Shown: positions 18,894 to 28,293, numbered from the stretch's first letter. The stretch is 64,000 nucleotides of DNA from Cellulomonas sp. WB94 (GCF_003115775.1 NZ_QEES01000002.1:868001-932000), one strand, 5' to 3'. Translations and numbers: made by a program. Notes: generated from the sequence alone by a model not told the origin.

Positions 18894-19066
18894 GACGTCA
18901 CCCTGGCGGGGGTTGCTGAGATTCCTCCTGGGTAACTTGTGTGCCACCTATGGATCTGCTGACAGTGCGCCGCCACGCCCGCGCCCCCGCCCGCCGCGCA
19001 GGGGGCAGGGGCCGGGGGCACGGGCCGAGGGTGCCGGGCCGAGGGGGGCCGGGCCCAGGGGAAGGG

Positions 19067-19654
19067 TCAGCTCTGGGCGCCGCCCGGCAGGCCGAACCCG
19101 GTCGAGCCCTCGGTGATCGCCTGGGCCGCGACCGAGCTGTCGTCGGCGGTCTGGCCGACGACCGTCACGGTGTCGCCCACGGCGAGCGCCGAGACGTCCG
19201 CGTCGGCGGTCTGCGACACGGTGGTGTCGGAGCTCGTCGTGACCGTGACCGTGGTGCCATCGGACGTCGTGATCGTCAGCGTCGAGCCGTCGATCGACGC
19301 GATCTCCCCGGACGTGAACCCGCCCGGGCCGCCCGATCCGGAGCCGCCGCCGGCCGCGATCCCGCCGCCCGTCGCGCCGTAGCCACCCGCACCGCCCGGC
19401 ATGCCGTTCGCACCGGGTCCCGTCTGGGCCGTGGTGCTCGACCCCGTGGCGTGCCCGACGAGCAGGCCGCCCGCGAACAGGACGGCCGCGCCGACGACGC
19501 CGCCCAGGATCATCGTGAGCGACGGCCGGCGACGGGGTGCCGCCGCGATCGGCGCGGGACCGGCGAGGACCGCGGGCCGCTGCGCGAGGAGGTCCTGCGC
19601 GAGGAGGTCCTCGGCGACGTCGTTCCTGGCGGGGGTGGGGCTGGGGATCGTCAT
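19067..19654 (-). CDS. Membrane-anchored DUF5666-like protein (copy 2)
   Basis: 195 residues, paralogue of the protein at 16706-17404. It has a short cytoplasmic N-terminus with AEDLLAQDLLAQRPA (DLLAQ duplicated compared with copy 1), a transmembrane segment ending LLVGHATGS, a Gly-rich linker and a DUF5666-like domain (IASIDGSTLTITTSDGTTV, VGDTVTVVGQT). It lacks the PNPAQ repeats of copy 1. It is the last gene of the adaptor-ATPase-permease operon, 62 bp after the permease. The start at 19654 is chosen because the preceding open frame is Pro-rich and unsupported. Function is unknown. Confidence 0.8.
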   Translation of the reverse strand: MTIPSPTPARNDVAEDLLAQDLLAQRPAVLAGPAPIAAAPRRRPSLTMILGGVVGAAVLFAGGLLVGHATGSSTTAQTGPGANGMPGGAGGYGATGGGIAAGGGSGSGGPGGFTSGEIASIDGSTLTITTSDGTTVTVTTSSDTTVSQTADADVSALAVGDTVTVVGQTADDSSVAAQAITEGSTGFGLPGGAQS

Positions 19655-19716
19655 GGTGCTGCCTTTCGTCACGGGGAGGTCGAGCGGGTGTCGTCCGAGG
19701 GGGTCAGGGGATGGGC

Positions 19717-20937
19717 TCACTCGTGCCTCAACGCGTCGACCGGGCGCATCTTGGCGGCGCGGAAGGCGGGGTAGCCCCCGAAGAACACGCCGATCCCGAT
19801 GGACACACCCAGGGCCAGGACCACCGAGGAGCCGACGATCGCCGGCTTCACGCCGAGGATCTCGAACTGCGAGCCGATGACCGCACCGAGCACCCCGAGC
19901 GCCCCGCCGAGCAGCGACAGCAGGGTCGCCTCCGTCAGGAACTGGCCGAGGATCGCGCCGCGGGTCGCGCCGAGCGCCTTGCGGATCCCGATCTCCCGGG
20001 TCCGCTCCGTGACGGTCACGAGCATGATGTTCGTGACCCCGATGCCCCCGACGAGCAGGGAGATGCCGGCGACCGCGGCGAGCATCGCCGAGAACGTCGA
20101 GGCGGTCGACGTGCTGGCGGCGAGGAGCTGCGCCTGGTTGCTGATCGTGTAGGTCGCGTCGTCGGTGCTCTCGATCTTGAGCTCCGTGTTGATGACGGTC
20201 GTGGCCTCGGCCTCGGCCACGTCGACCGCGCCCGCGTCGGAGGCCTGCAGCACGATCGAGGAGAGGTTGCCGTAGCCGGCGATCGACTGCTGGACCCGGG
20301 TCAGCGGGACGACGAGCACGTTGTTGGTGCTCTCCGTCCCGGTCGAGTCCTTGGCCGCCATGACGCCGTTCACGAGGTACGGCGTCGAGCCGACGACGAC
20401 GGTCTGACCGACCGGGTCGACATAGTCGGCGTCGCCCTGCGAGCCGAACAGCGTCGTGGCCAGCTCGGCGCCGATCACCACGACCCGGCGCGACTGCGTG
20501 AGGTCGTTCGCGGTGAACGCCGTGCCCTGGGCGACCTTGGAGCTCGTCACGTCGAAGTAGTTCGCCGTCGTGCCGATGATCTGCGCGGTCGTCGAGCTCG
20601 TCCCGGCCGTGATGGTCTGCGAGCTCGTGACCTCGGGGACGACGGCGATCAGCGCCGTCGCGTCGCCCGAGTCGACCGACGACTGGAGCGCGTCGGCCAC
20701 GCCGGTCGTGAGGTCCTGGAAGCGGATCCCGCCGCCGGAGCCCGACCGGACCGTGAGCGTCGTCGTCCCGAGCGAGTCGATCTGGTCCGAGACGGCCTTC
20801 GCCGAACCGGCACCCACGCCGACGAGCAGGATGACCGACCCGACCCCGATGAGGACCCCGAGCAGGGTCAGGACCGAGCGCATCGGGTTCGACGTCATCC
20901 CCCGCAGGGACGACCGCAGGATCTCCATGGCGTTCAT
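19717..20937 (-). CDS. MacB/FtsX-type ABC transporter permease
   Basis: 406 residues with the MacB topology. An N-terminal helix (RSVLTLLGVLIGVGSVILLV) is followed by a large extracytoplasmic domain (about residues 50-270) and three C-terminal helices with the FtsX signature region (TERTREIGIRKALGATRGAI). The ATG overlaps the ATPase stop by 4 bp. It forms a mechanotransmission-type exporter with the ATPase at 20934-21677 and adaptor at 21674-23050. In a monoderm cell there is no TolC, so the adaptor probably acts at the wall side. Substrate is unknown. Confidence 0.92.
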   Translation of the reverse strand: MNAMEILRSSLRGMTSNPMRSVLTLLGVLIGVGSVILLVGVGAGSAKAVSDQIDSLGTTTLTVRSGSGGGIRFQDLTTGVADALQSSVDSGDATALIAVVPEVTSSQTITAGTSSTTAQIIGTTANYFDVTSSKVAQGTAFTANDLTQSRRVVVIGAELATTLFGSQGDADYVDPVGQTVVVGSTPYLVNGVMAAKDSTGTESTNNVLVVPLTRVQQSIAGYGNLSSIVLQASDAGAVDVAEAEATTVINTELKIESTDDATYTISNQAQLLAASTSTASTFSAMLAAVAGISLLVGGIGVTNIMLVTVTERTREIGIRKALGATRGAILGQFLTEATLLSLLGGALGVLGAVIGSQFEILGVKPAIVGSSVVLALGVSIGIGVFFGGYPAFRAAKMRPVDALRHE

Positions 20938-21677
20938 GCGACGTCCTCGGTGTGCGTGCCGAACCCGCCGAGCGAGGGGGTCGACGGGCCGTCGGACACG
21001 ATGCGTCCGTCCCGCATCCGCACGACGCGACGCGTGCGTGCGGCGACGTCCGGCTCGTGGGTGATCAGGACGATCGTGCGACCCATGGTCCCGAGCCGCT
21101 CGAACACGTCGAGGACCTCCTCGGTCGAGCGCGAGTCGAGGTTGCCCGTCGGCTCGTCCGCGAGGATGAGCGCCGGGGCGTTGACGAGCGAGCGAGCCAC
21201 CGCGACGCGCTGCTGCTGGCCGCCCGAGAGCTGGTTCGGGCGGTGGCCGGCCCGCGGGGCGAGCCCCACGAGCTCGAGCGCGGCCTGTGCCCGGTCCCGG
21301 CGCTCACCGGCGCCCACCCCGGCGTACAGCATGGGCAGCTCGACGTTCGCGCGGGCCGTCATGCTCGGGATCAGGTTGAACGACTGGAAGATGAAGCCGA
21401 TCGACCGGTTGCGGACCGCCGAGAGCTGCTTCTCGCTCAGCGTGGACACGTCGGTCCCGTCGAGCCGGTAGGTCCCCTCGGTGGGGACGTCCAGGCAGCC
21501 AAGGATGTTCATCATCGTCGACTTGCCCGAGCCAGAGGCGCCCATCACGGCCACGAACTCGCCGGTCTCGACCATGAGGTCGACACCGTCGACGGCCCGC
21601 ACCTCGCCCTCACCCTCGCCGTACACCTTGTGGATCCCGCGCAGCTCGAGGACCGGGGGACGCAGGGCGCCGGTCAT
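20934..21677 (-). CDS. MacB/LolD-type ABC transporter ATPase
   Basis: 247-residue nucleotide-binding protein with Walker A VMGASGSGKSTMM, signature LSGGQQQRVAVARSL, Walker B ALILADEPTGNLDS and H-loop ITHEPDVA. The sequence after Walker A (NILGCLDVPTEGTY) and the GFIFQSFNLIP stretch are typical of the MacB/LolD class. It overlaps both neighbours by 4 bp in an adaptor-ATPase-permease operon. It drives the adjacent FtsX-like permease. Confidence 0.93.
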   Translation of the reverse strand: MTGALRPPVLELRGIHKVYGEGEGEVRAVDGVDLMVETGEFVAVMGASGSGKSTMMNILGCLDVPTEGTYRLDGTDVSTLSEKQLSAVRNRSIGFIFQSFNLIPSMTARANVELPMLYAGVGAGERRDRAQAALELVGLAPRAGHRPNQLSGGQQQRVAVARSLVNAPALILADEPTGNLDSRSTEEVLDVFERLGTMGRTIVLITHEPDVAARTRRVVRMRDGRIVSDGPSTPSLGGFGTHTEDVA

Positions 21678-23050
21678 CCGTTGCCACCAGGCCCGCCCTG
21701 GAAGCCGCCGGCGGGCAACTGACCGCCGCCGCCGCCGAACTGGGAGGTGGTCGTGGTCGTCGTCGTGCCGACCGCGGTGTCGAGAGAGACCACGACGGTG
21801 TCACCCTCCGCCACGCCCGACACGATCTGGGTGGTGGTGTCGCCCTGCACCCCGATCGTCACGGTCGTCACGGTCGTGGTGCCGTCGGCCGCCTGCAGGC
21901 TGACGGTCCCGGTCGTCGTGCCGTCGGCGGCCGTGGTGCCGACCGTGACCGCGTTGCTCGGCAGCGTGATCGCGTCGGTCGCCTGCGCTGTCGTCACAGT
22001 GACGTCGGCGGTCTGACCGAGCCGGACCCCGGCCGGGGCCGAGTCGAGGGTGATCGTCGCGGCGTAGGTCACGACGCTGTTGGTGGCGGTGCCGGTCGGT
22101 GAGATCGAGGTGACCTTCGCGGTGGCGGTCGCGCCGTCGACCGCGGGGAACGTCACCGCTGCGACCTGCCCGACGCTGAGCTGGGCCGCGTCGGCCTCCG
22201 CGAACGACGCCGAGGTCGTCAGGACCGTCATGTCGGCGATCGTCACGAACCCGCTCGAGGCCGTCGACGTCGTCCCGGTCGTGGTCGCGGCGGTCGTGGT
22301 CCCGCTCGCGGAGCTGCTCGACGAGCCCCCGCTGACCGTCGAGCCGGCCGTACCCGTAACCGCGGTGACGGTGCCGGCGATGGGCGCGGTCAGCACCGCC
22401 TTGGAGACGTTCGCCTTGGCGGTCGCGAGGTCGGTCGTGGCCTGCGTCAGGGAAGCCTGCGCCGTCGTCACCTGGGCGGCAGCGTTGTTGACCTGCGCCT
22501 TCGCGCTCGTGACCTGCGACGCGCTGCCCTTGCTCGTCGTCGTCGACACGCCCGTGCTGGGATCGGTCGTCGTCGTGGTGGTCGCGAGCGCGGTCTGGGC
22601 CTCCGACAGCGACTGCTGGGCCGCCGTCAGCTGCAGGCCTGCGGTCGTGACCTGCGCCTTCGCGCTCGCCACCTGCGCCTGCGCCTGCGTCACCGCGTCG
22701 TCGAGGTCGCTCGTGTCGAGGGTCCCGAGCTGCTGCCCGACCGTGACCACGTCACCGACCTTGACGTCGACCGTCGCGACGGTCCCCGACACCGCGAACG
22801 ACGGGGACGCCGTCGTCGCCGCCGCGATGCTGCCCTGAGCCGAGATGGTCGTGGACACCGTCCCGACGGTCGCGGTCGCGGTCCGCGCCGTCGCGCTGCT
22901 GTCGGCCTGCGCGGCCGAGGGGTGCAAGAACCACCACGTGCCGCCCGCGGTCAGGGCGAGGGCTCCCACCAGGAAGCTGTTGATGAGGAGCTTGGTGCGG
23001 CGGGACCTGCCGCGCGCACCGCCTCGGTCTGTTCGCGTCTTTCGGCTCAT
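21674..23050 (-). CDS. HlyD/MacA-like periplasmic adaptor protein (copy 2)
   Basis: 458 residues and first gene of the MacAB-like operon. N-terminal anchor (FLVGALALTAGGTWWFL), lipoyl half VATVDVKVGDVVTVGQQLG, a long Ala/Gln/Thr-rich coiled coil (about residues 110-220), a Ser/Thr/Gly-rich insert, then second lipoyl half and barrel with a Gly/Gln-rich tail. It mirrors copy 1 at 17535-18893. Two hairpins (23066-23122) separate it from the upstream methyltransferase gene, so it probably has its own promoter in the 60-bp gap. Confidence 0.88.
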   Translation of the reverse strand: MSRKTRTDRGGARGRSRRTKLLINSFLVGALALTAGGTWWFLHPSAAQADSSATARTATATVGTVSTTISAQGSIAAATTASPSFAVSGTVATVDVKVGDVVTVGQQLGTLDTSDLDDAVTQAQAQVASAKAQVTTAGLQLTAAQQSLSEAQTALATTTTTTDPSTGVSTTTSKGSASQVTSAKAQVNNAAAQVTTAQASLTQATTDLATAKANVSKAVLTAPIAGTVTAVTGTAGSTVSGGSSSSSASGTTTAATTTGTTSTASSGFVTIADMTVLTTSASFAEADAAQLSVGQVAAVTFPAVDGATATAKVTSISPTGTATNSVVTYAATITLDSAPAGVRLGQTADVTVTTAQATDAITLPSNAVTVGTTAADGTTTGTVSLQAADGTTTVTTVTIGVQGDTTTQIVSGVAEGDTVVVSLDTAVGTTTTTTTSQFGGGGGQLPAGGFQGGPGGNG

Positions 23051-23065
23051 GACCCGAAGACTCCC

Positions 23066-23122
23066 GGCGGGGGCTGGGACCCCCGCCAGCGGACCCTATG
23101 ACCCGCCTGTGAATCAGGCGGG
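23066..23122 (-). terminator. Tandem hairpins after the methyltransferase gene
   Basis: Two perfect 8-bp stems: GGCGGGGG/CCCCCGCC at 23066-23087, and CCCGCCTG/CAGGCGGG at 23102-23122, the latter overlapping the methyltransferase stop codon. Likely terminator for that gene before the exporter operon. Confidence 0.6.
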
Positions 23123-24712
23123 GGCCAGCAGCCCGTCCAGGACGAGCCCGCGCACGGACGGGACGACGTCGGCCGCGACCTCGGCGGCCCCGACGCCGAG
23201 CAGCGACCCGAGCGCCCCGACGATCTGCCCGACCGTCAGCTCGCCGTCGCACGCCCCGACGAACCCCGCGAGCGCTGTGCCCGCCCGGACCGTGCGGCCG
23301 AACCCGCGCCCCTGGCATAGCAGCACGACGCTCGGGTCCGCGTCCCCGGGCGTCAGGTAGCGCTCCTCGGTGACGTCCCCCGCGACGACAAGATGCTCGA
23401 CAGCGATCGCGTCGTCGTCCCTCGTGGCGAGCCAGTCGTGGGCCGCGATCGTCGCGGCCACGACGGGTCCGAGCGGCTGGCGGACCGAGCCCGTGACCTC
23501 CTCGAGCCGGCGCAGCGTCGCCGGACCGGACACCGGCCGCCGCAGGGTCACGATCCCGAAGCCGATCGCCTCGACGTCCCGCGACGCGAAGTCGTCGAGC
23601 CACGCGCCGTAGCGCCCCGCCCACGCCGGCCTGTCACGGTCCGGGGTCGTGCCGCCGTCGCGGATCCACGTCTCGGCGTACTGCGCCGGGTCCTGGAGCT
23701 CGCGCTGCACGACCCAGCCGTCGAGGCCCGACTCGTCGAGCCACTCCCCCACGCGCTCGTGCCACTCCTCGCCGCGACGCACCTCCCAGTTGCCGAGCAG
23801 CTGCGCGACCCCGCCCGGTGCGAGCACGGCGCCGACGCCCGTCACGAGCTCGCGCACGATCGCGTCGCCCGCGCGACCGCCGTCGCGGTACTCGTACGCG
23901 GGGACCCCGGCGACCCGTGGGGTGATGACGAACGGCGGGTTCGAGACGACGAGGTCGAACAGCTCCTCTCCCGCACCGGTGACCGGCTCGAGCATCGAGC
24001 CCGCGCGCAGCTCGAACCTGCCGGGCGCGAGCCCCGCGAGCTCGGCGTTGAACCGGGCGAAGGCCAGGGCGCGGTGGGAGATGTCCGTGCCGACGACCCT
24101 CGCGGCATGACGGCTCGCGTGCAGCGCCTGGATGCCGCAGCCCGTGCCGAGGTCGAGCACGCGCCGGCGCGGGTCCCGGACGGTGACCTGCGCGAGCGTC
24201 GTGGACGCGCCGCCGACGCCGAGGACATGGTCGGTCCGCAGTGCGCGGCCGGTCGCGAGCTCGCCGAGGTCGGACGCGATCCACCAGTCGACCGCGCCGG
24301 ACGCGTCGTGGCCGTCGGCCGGGTCGAGCCCGTCGACCGCCTCGTAGGGACGCAGGTCGACGCGCGCGTGGACGGCGTCACCGGGCCCGGACCCCGCGGC
24401 CTCGACCAGCCCGAGCCGCTCGGCGCCCGCGACACCGAGCGTCCCGAACGCCCCCTCGGCCGCGGCGCGCGACACCTCGACGCCCAGGACGAACGCCCTG
24501 ACCAGCGTGGCACGGGGGTCGGCGCGGACGCCTGCGACGTCGGCGGTCGCCCGGAGCGCCGGGACCGGCTCCTCGCGGTGCAGCGCGGCGGACGCCACCG
24601 GGCCGAGCAGGTCCTCGACGCCGTCGACCGTGTACCCCGCGACGGTGAGGTCGCGGCGCAGGGCGTCGAGCAGCGCGCGGTCGGGGCGGAGGGTGTCGGC
24701 CGGTTCGCTCAC
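23114..24712 (-). CDS. Class I SAM-dependent methyltransferase with NPPF motif
   Basis: 532 residues. Start is GTG 24712 (VSEPADTLRPDRALL); the longer open frame upstream is low-complexity noise. An N-terminal domain (residues 1-150) precedes a Rossmann methyltransferase core with motif I VLDLGTGCGIQALHASRH and catalytic motif IV VSNPPFVI. The Asn-Pro-Pro-Phe motif is typical of N5-glutamine or N6-adenine methyltransferases (HemK/RsmC/TrmN6-like). A C-terminal domain of about 180 residues resembles an extension common in actinobacterial homologues. The target (RNA, DNA or protein glutamine) cannot be decided from sequence. It stands alone between the exporter and an EEP-family gene. Confidence 0.85.
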   Translation of the reverse strand: MSEPADTLRPDRALLDALRRDLTVAGYTVDGVEDLLGPVASAALHREEPVPALRATADVAGVRADPRATLVRAFVLGVEVSRAAAEGAFGTLGVAGAERLGLVEAAGSGPGDAVHARVDLRPYEAVDGLDPADGHDASGAVDWWIASDLGELATGRALRTDHVLGVGGASTTLAQVTVRDPRRRVLDLGTGCGIQALHASRHAARVVGTDISHRALAFARFNAELAGLAPGRFELRAGSMLEPVTGAGEELFDLVVSNPPFVITPRVAGVPAYEYRDGGRAGDAIVRELVTGVGAVLAPGGVAQLLGNWEVRRGEEWHERVGEWLDESGLDGWVVQRELQDPAQYAETWIRDGGTTPDRDRPAWAGRYGAWLDDFASRDVEAIGFGIVTLRRPVSGPATLRRLEEVTGSVRQPLGPVVAATIAAHDWLATRDDDAIAVEHLVVAGDVTEERYLTPGDADPSVVLLCQGRGFGRTVRAGTALAGFVGACDGELTVGQIVGALGSLLGVGAAEVAADVVPSVRGLVLDGLLAPA

Positions 24713-24779
24713 CGGACCATCCTGCCGTCTGTGGGCGCGCGGCAGCGCGGGGTTCAGGAGCGCGGGGTGCGCCGGTGCG

Positions 24780-25481
24780 TCAGTGCGGCAGCGCGAGGTC
24801 CGCGACGACCGGGCGGTGGTCACTCCCACGCTCGGCAGCTGTGCCGGACGGGACGTGCGAGGCGACGACGCGCAGCCCGTCGCTCACCAGGACCACGTCG
24901 ATGCGCTGACCGGGCCGCAGCGCGGTGAACGTCGGCTGGGGGTCGGTCGCGGAGTCGCGCAGGTGCACGCCGAACCGCGCCCAGGCCGGACCGTCCGGCA
25001 GCTCGTTCAGGTCGCCGACGACGACGCACTGCCCACCCGCGTCGAGCCGGGACCGGACGTCGGCCAGGATGCGGGTCACGTGCCGGGCGCGCTCGGCCGG
25101 GTCGAGCGAGAGGTGCACGACGACGACCTGCACGCCCGCGACCGTCGCGCGCGCGTACCCGCGCGGGATCGGCGGCGCGAGGAGCTCCCGACGCCCGAGC
25201 ATCGGGAGCCGGACCGCGGCGGCGGCCTCGACCGTGCCCACGCGGAGATCGGCGACGAGCAGCGCCGTCGTGCGCGCGCCGTGCCCCGTGACGACCGGCC
25301 GCATGCCGACGTCGGCCGCGAACCGGCGCAGGCGCGCGGCACCGACCGGTCCGCGCGGCGGTTCCTGGATGCCGAGGACGTCGGGGTCGGCGTCCCGGAC
25401 GACCTGCGCGGCAGCCTCGGCGTCGACCGACAGGCCCTTCACGTTGTAGGTCATGATGCGGAGGCGATCGGGCTCGGGCAC
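24780..25481 (-). CDS. Endonuclease/exonuclease/phosphatase family protein
   Basis: 233 residues of the EEP superfamily (DNase I/ExoIII fold). Visible motifs are MTYNVKG (N-terminal Asn), GIQEPP (metal-binding Glu), VVVGDLNELPDG (catalytic Asp/Asn) and GSDHRPVVADL (general-base Asp-His). There is no signal peptide or membrane anchor, so it is cytoplasmic. Start is GTG 25481 with GGAG close upstream; ATG 25454 is an alternative that would begin exactly at the fold. Substrate is unknown: nucleic acid, phosphoinositide-like or other phosphodiester. Confidence 0.82.
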   Translation of the reverse strand: MPEPDRLRIMTYNVKGLSVDAEAAAQVVRDADPDVLGIQEPPRGPVGAARLRRFAADVGMRPVVTGHGARTTALLVADLRVGTVEAAAAVRLPMLGRRELLAPPIPRGYARATVAGVQVVVVHLSLDPAERARHVTRILADVRSRLDAGGQCVVVGDLNELPDGPAWARFGVHLRDSATDPQPTFTALRPGQRIDVVLVSDGLRVVASHVPSGTAAERGSDHRPVVADLALPH

Positions 25482-25527
25482 GTCTCCGAGTCTGCCGGGC
25501 GGACGTGCCTTCGCGCGCGGCGAACTG

Positions 25528-27843
25528 TCAGGGGCGCGTGACGTCAGGGAGGAGCTCGGCGATCTCCAGCTCGAGTCGCCCCTCCCGGTCGACGCGCGCG
25601 GCCCGGAACCGCGACGCGATCACGGCGCCGAAGGCGACGGCCGCGGCGAGGACCGCGATCCCGATCCGGATCCAGTGGTTCGCGCCGTCGCCGACGCTCA
25701 CCGCCACGATCGCCGGCGCGATCAGCAGGGCCACGAGGTTCATCACCTTGATGAGCGGGTTGATCGCCGGCCCGGCGGTGTCCTTGAACGGGTCGCCGAC
25801 CGTGTCGCCGATGACGACCGCCGCGTGCGCCGGAGAGTTCTTGCCGCCGAAGCTGCCGTCCTCGACGATCTTCTTGGCGTTGTCCCACGCGCCGCCCGAG
25901 TTCGCCAGGAACACGGCCATGAGCACGCCCGTCGCGATGGCGCCGGCGAGGAACCCCGCGAGCGGCCCGACGCCGAGGCCGAAGCCCACGGCGATCGGTG
26001 CGAACGCTGCGAGCAGGCCGGGCGTCGCGAGCTCACGCAGCGAGTCGCGCGTGCAGATGTCGACGACGCGCGCGTACTCGGGGCGGACCTCGCCCGTCAT
26101 GATGCCCGGGTTCTCGCGGAACTGGCGGCGGACCTCGAACACGATCGCCCCGGCAGCGCGGGTCACGGCGTCGATCGCCAGACCCGAGAACAGGAAGACG
26201 GTGGCGCCACCGAGGATCACGCCGACGAGGGTGATCGGGGAGATGACCGAGTAGGTCATCATCGCCTTGACGATGTCGGCCGTCCCGGCGACGTCCCCCG
26301 CCTGGCCGATCGCCGTGGTGACCGCCTGGGCGTACGAGCCGAACAGCGCGGTCGCCGCGAGGACGGCCGTCGCGATCGCGATGCCCTTGGTGACGGCCTT
26401 GGTCGTGTTGCCCACGGCGTCGAGGTCGGTGAGGATCTGGGCGCCGGCCGGGCTGACGTCGCCCGACATCTCGGCGATGCCCTGCGCGTTGTCGCTCACC
26501 GGGCCGAACGTGTCCATCGCGACGATCACGCCGACCGTCGTGAGGAGCCCGCAGCCGGCGAGCGCGACGAGGAACAGGGCGAGCGGGACGGAGCCGCCGG
26601 AGATGAGGAACACCCCGCAGATCGCGGCCGCGATGATGCCCGCGGTGTAGACGGCCGACTCGAAGCCGATCCCGATCCCGGAGAGCACGACGGTCGCGGC
26701 GCCGGTGAGCGACGTCCGGGCGACGTGCATGGTGGGCTTCGACGTCGTGCCCGTGAAGTAGCCCGTGACCCACAGGATGATGCCGGCGAGCAGGACGCCG
26801 ATGAGGACCGCGGTCGCCGCGATGAGCCGCGGGTCGCCGCCGTGGGTCTCGATCCCGGCGGTCCCGCCGGTGAGCTCGCTGAAGGACGACGGCAGGTACA
26901 CGAACGCGGCCACGGCGGCGAGCACCACGCCGACCAGCGCGGAGGTGTAGAAGCCGCGGTTGATCGCCGCGAGCCCGCTCTCGGTGCCGCGGATGCGCGT
27001 GATGACGACGCCGAGCACCGCGACGAACGCCCCGACCGCGGTCACGATGAGCGGGAACACGAGACCGCGCTCGCCGAACGCCGCCTTGCCGAGGATCAGC
27101 GCCGCGACGAGCGTCACGGCGTAGGACTCGAACAGGTCGGCGGCCATGCCCGCGCAGTCCCCGACGTTGTCGCCCACGTTGTCCGCGATGGTCGCGGCGT
27201 TGCGCGGGTCGTCCTCGGGGATCCCCTGCTCGACCTTGCCGACCAGGTCGGCGCCGACGTCGGCCGCCTTCGTGAAGATCCCGCCGCCGACCCGCATGAA
27301 CATCGCCAGCAGGGCCGCGCCGAAGCCGAAGCCCTCGAGGACCGCGGGCGCCTCGCCGCGGTAGAGCAGCACGACCGAGGTGGCGCCGAGCAGGCCGAGG
27401 CCGACGACGGACATCCCGACGACCCCGCCGGTACGGAACGCGATGCGTGCACCGGTGGCCCGACCACCGGGCTCGGACGCGGCCGCGGCGACCCGCACGT
27501 TCGCCCGCGTCGCGAGCCACATGCCGAGATAGCCGATGCTCGCGGAGAAGCCCGCGCCGAGCAGGAAGAACAGCGAGCGACCGACCCGGATCCCGGTCTC
27601 GCCCGGGAGCAGGAAGAGCAGCCCGAAGACCACGGCCGCGAACACGGCGAGGGTCCGGAACTGCCGTGACAGGTAGGCGGAGGCGCCCTCCTGCACTGCC
27701 GTCGCGATGTCCTGCATGGCCGGCGTCCCCTCGCCCGCCGCGAGGACCTGACGCCGCAGCACCAGCGCGACGACCAGCGACACGACTGCGATCGCCGCGA
27801 TGACCCCGACGATCGTGAGGCTCGTCGTTCCGACAGTGAGCAT
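25528..27843 (-). CDS. hppA: Membrane-bound proton-pumping pyrophosphatase
   Basis: 771 residues with about 16 transmembrane segments. It hydrolyses pyrophosphate while pumping H+. The substrate site DVGADLVGKVE is followed by the Asp-rich ATIADNVGDNVGDCAGMAAD, and the C-terminal counterpart GAWDNAKKIVEDG plus GDTVGDPFKDTAGPA are intact. The segment GNTTKAVTKG has Lys where K+-dependent enzymes have Ala, so this is predicted to be the K+-independent type. Start ATG 27843 follows GGGGAGG. Monocistronic by appearance. Na+ pumping is unlikely for this clade. Confidence 0.95.
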   Translation of the reverse strand: MLTVGTTSLTIVGVIAAIAVVSLVVALVLRRQVLAAGEGTPAMQDIATAVQEGASAYLSRQFRTLAVFAAVVFGLLFLLPGETGIRVGRSLFFLLGAGFSASIGYLGMWLATRANVRVAAAASEPGGRATGARIAFRTGGVVGMSVVGLGLLGATSVVLLYRGEAPAVLEGFGFGAALLAMFMRVGGGIFTKAADVGADLVGKVEQGIPEDDPRNAATIADNVGDNVGDCAGMAADLFESYAVTLVAALILGKAAFGERGLVFPLIVTAVGAFVAVLGVVITRIRGTESGLAAINRGFYTSALVGVVLAAVAAFVYLPSSFSELTGGTAGIETHGGDPRLIAATAVLIGVLLAGIILWVTGYFTGTTSKPTMHVARTSLTGAATVVLSGIGIGFESAVYTAGIIAAAICGVFLISGGSVPLALFLVALAGCGLLTTVGVIVAMDTFGPVSDNAQGIAEMSGDVSPAGAQILTDLDAVGNTTKAVTKGIAIATAVLAATALFGSYAQAVTTAIGQAGDVAGTADIVKAMMTYSVISPITLVGVILGGATVFLFSGLAIDAVTRAAGAIVFEVRRQFRENPGIMTGEVRPEYARVVDICTRDSLRELATPGLLAAFAPIAVGFGLGVGPLAGFLAGAIATGVLMAVFLANSGGAWDNAKKIVEDGSFGGKNSPAHAAVVIGDTVGDPFKDTAGPAINPLIKVMNLVALLIAPAIVAVSVGDGANHWIRIGIAVLAAAVAFGAVIASRFRAARVDREGRLELEIAELLPDVTRP

Positions 27844-28014
27844 GCGACCTCCCCTCACCGGCACAGACCCCTGACTGCGCCACACCGCCCGGCGTCGTTG
27901 CCGTGCGGACGGGCCAACCATATCCAGATCGGACCAACGTTCCGGACCTCAGGGTCGTCCTGATGAGTGAGCGTGCGACCTCGCGCGCCGATCGGACTCG
28001 GCCGCGCAGGCGCA

Positions 28015-28293
28015 GTGTCGGACTGGGAGCACGTGCTCGACGCGTTGGTGCGCGAGCGCGGTCCGGCCCTCGTGCGGTACGCCGCGCTCCTCACGGGCAA
28101 CCTCGGCGACGCCGACGACCTGGTCCAGGAGGCCCTCGTCCGCTCGTTCAGCCAGGGTCGACCGCTCCGCCAGACGCTGGCTGCCGAGAGCTACGTGCGA
28201 CGCGCGATCCTGTCGATCTTCCTCGACGGCTACCGGCGCCGGCGCCGCTGGGCGGGGGTGCGGCACCTGCTGGCGCGGCTCGACGACGCCGAG
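28015..28293 (+). pseudogene. Truncated ECF/SigE-type sigma factor (region 2 only)
   Basis: From GTG 28015 about 92 residues match an ECF sigma factor. Sequence RGPALVRYAALLTGNLGDAD and LVQEALVRSF are region 2.1-2.2, and YVRRAILSIFLDGYRRRRRW is region 2.3-2.4. At about 28290 homology stops; the frame continues as Arg/Pro-rich junk to 28653 and no region 4 is present anywhere downstream. The gene therefore lost its 3' half. A GTG at 27967 could add 16 residues. Without region 4 a normal ECF factor cannot recognise -35 elements, so I treat it as a pseudogene. Confidence 0.72.
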
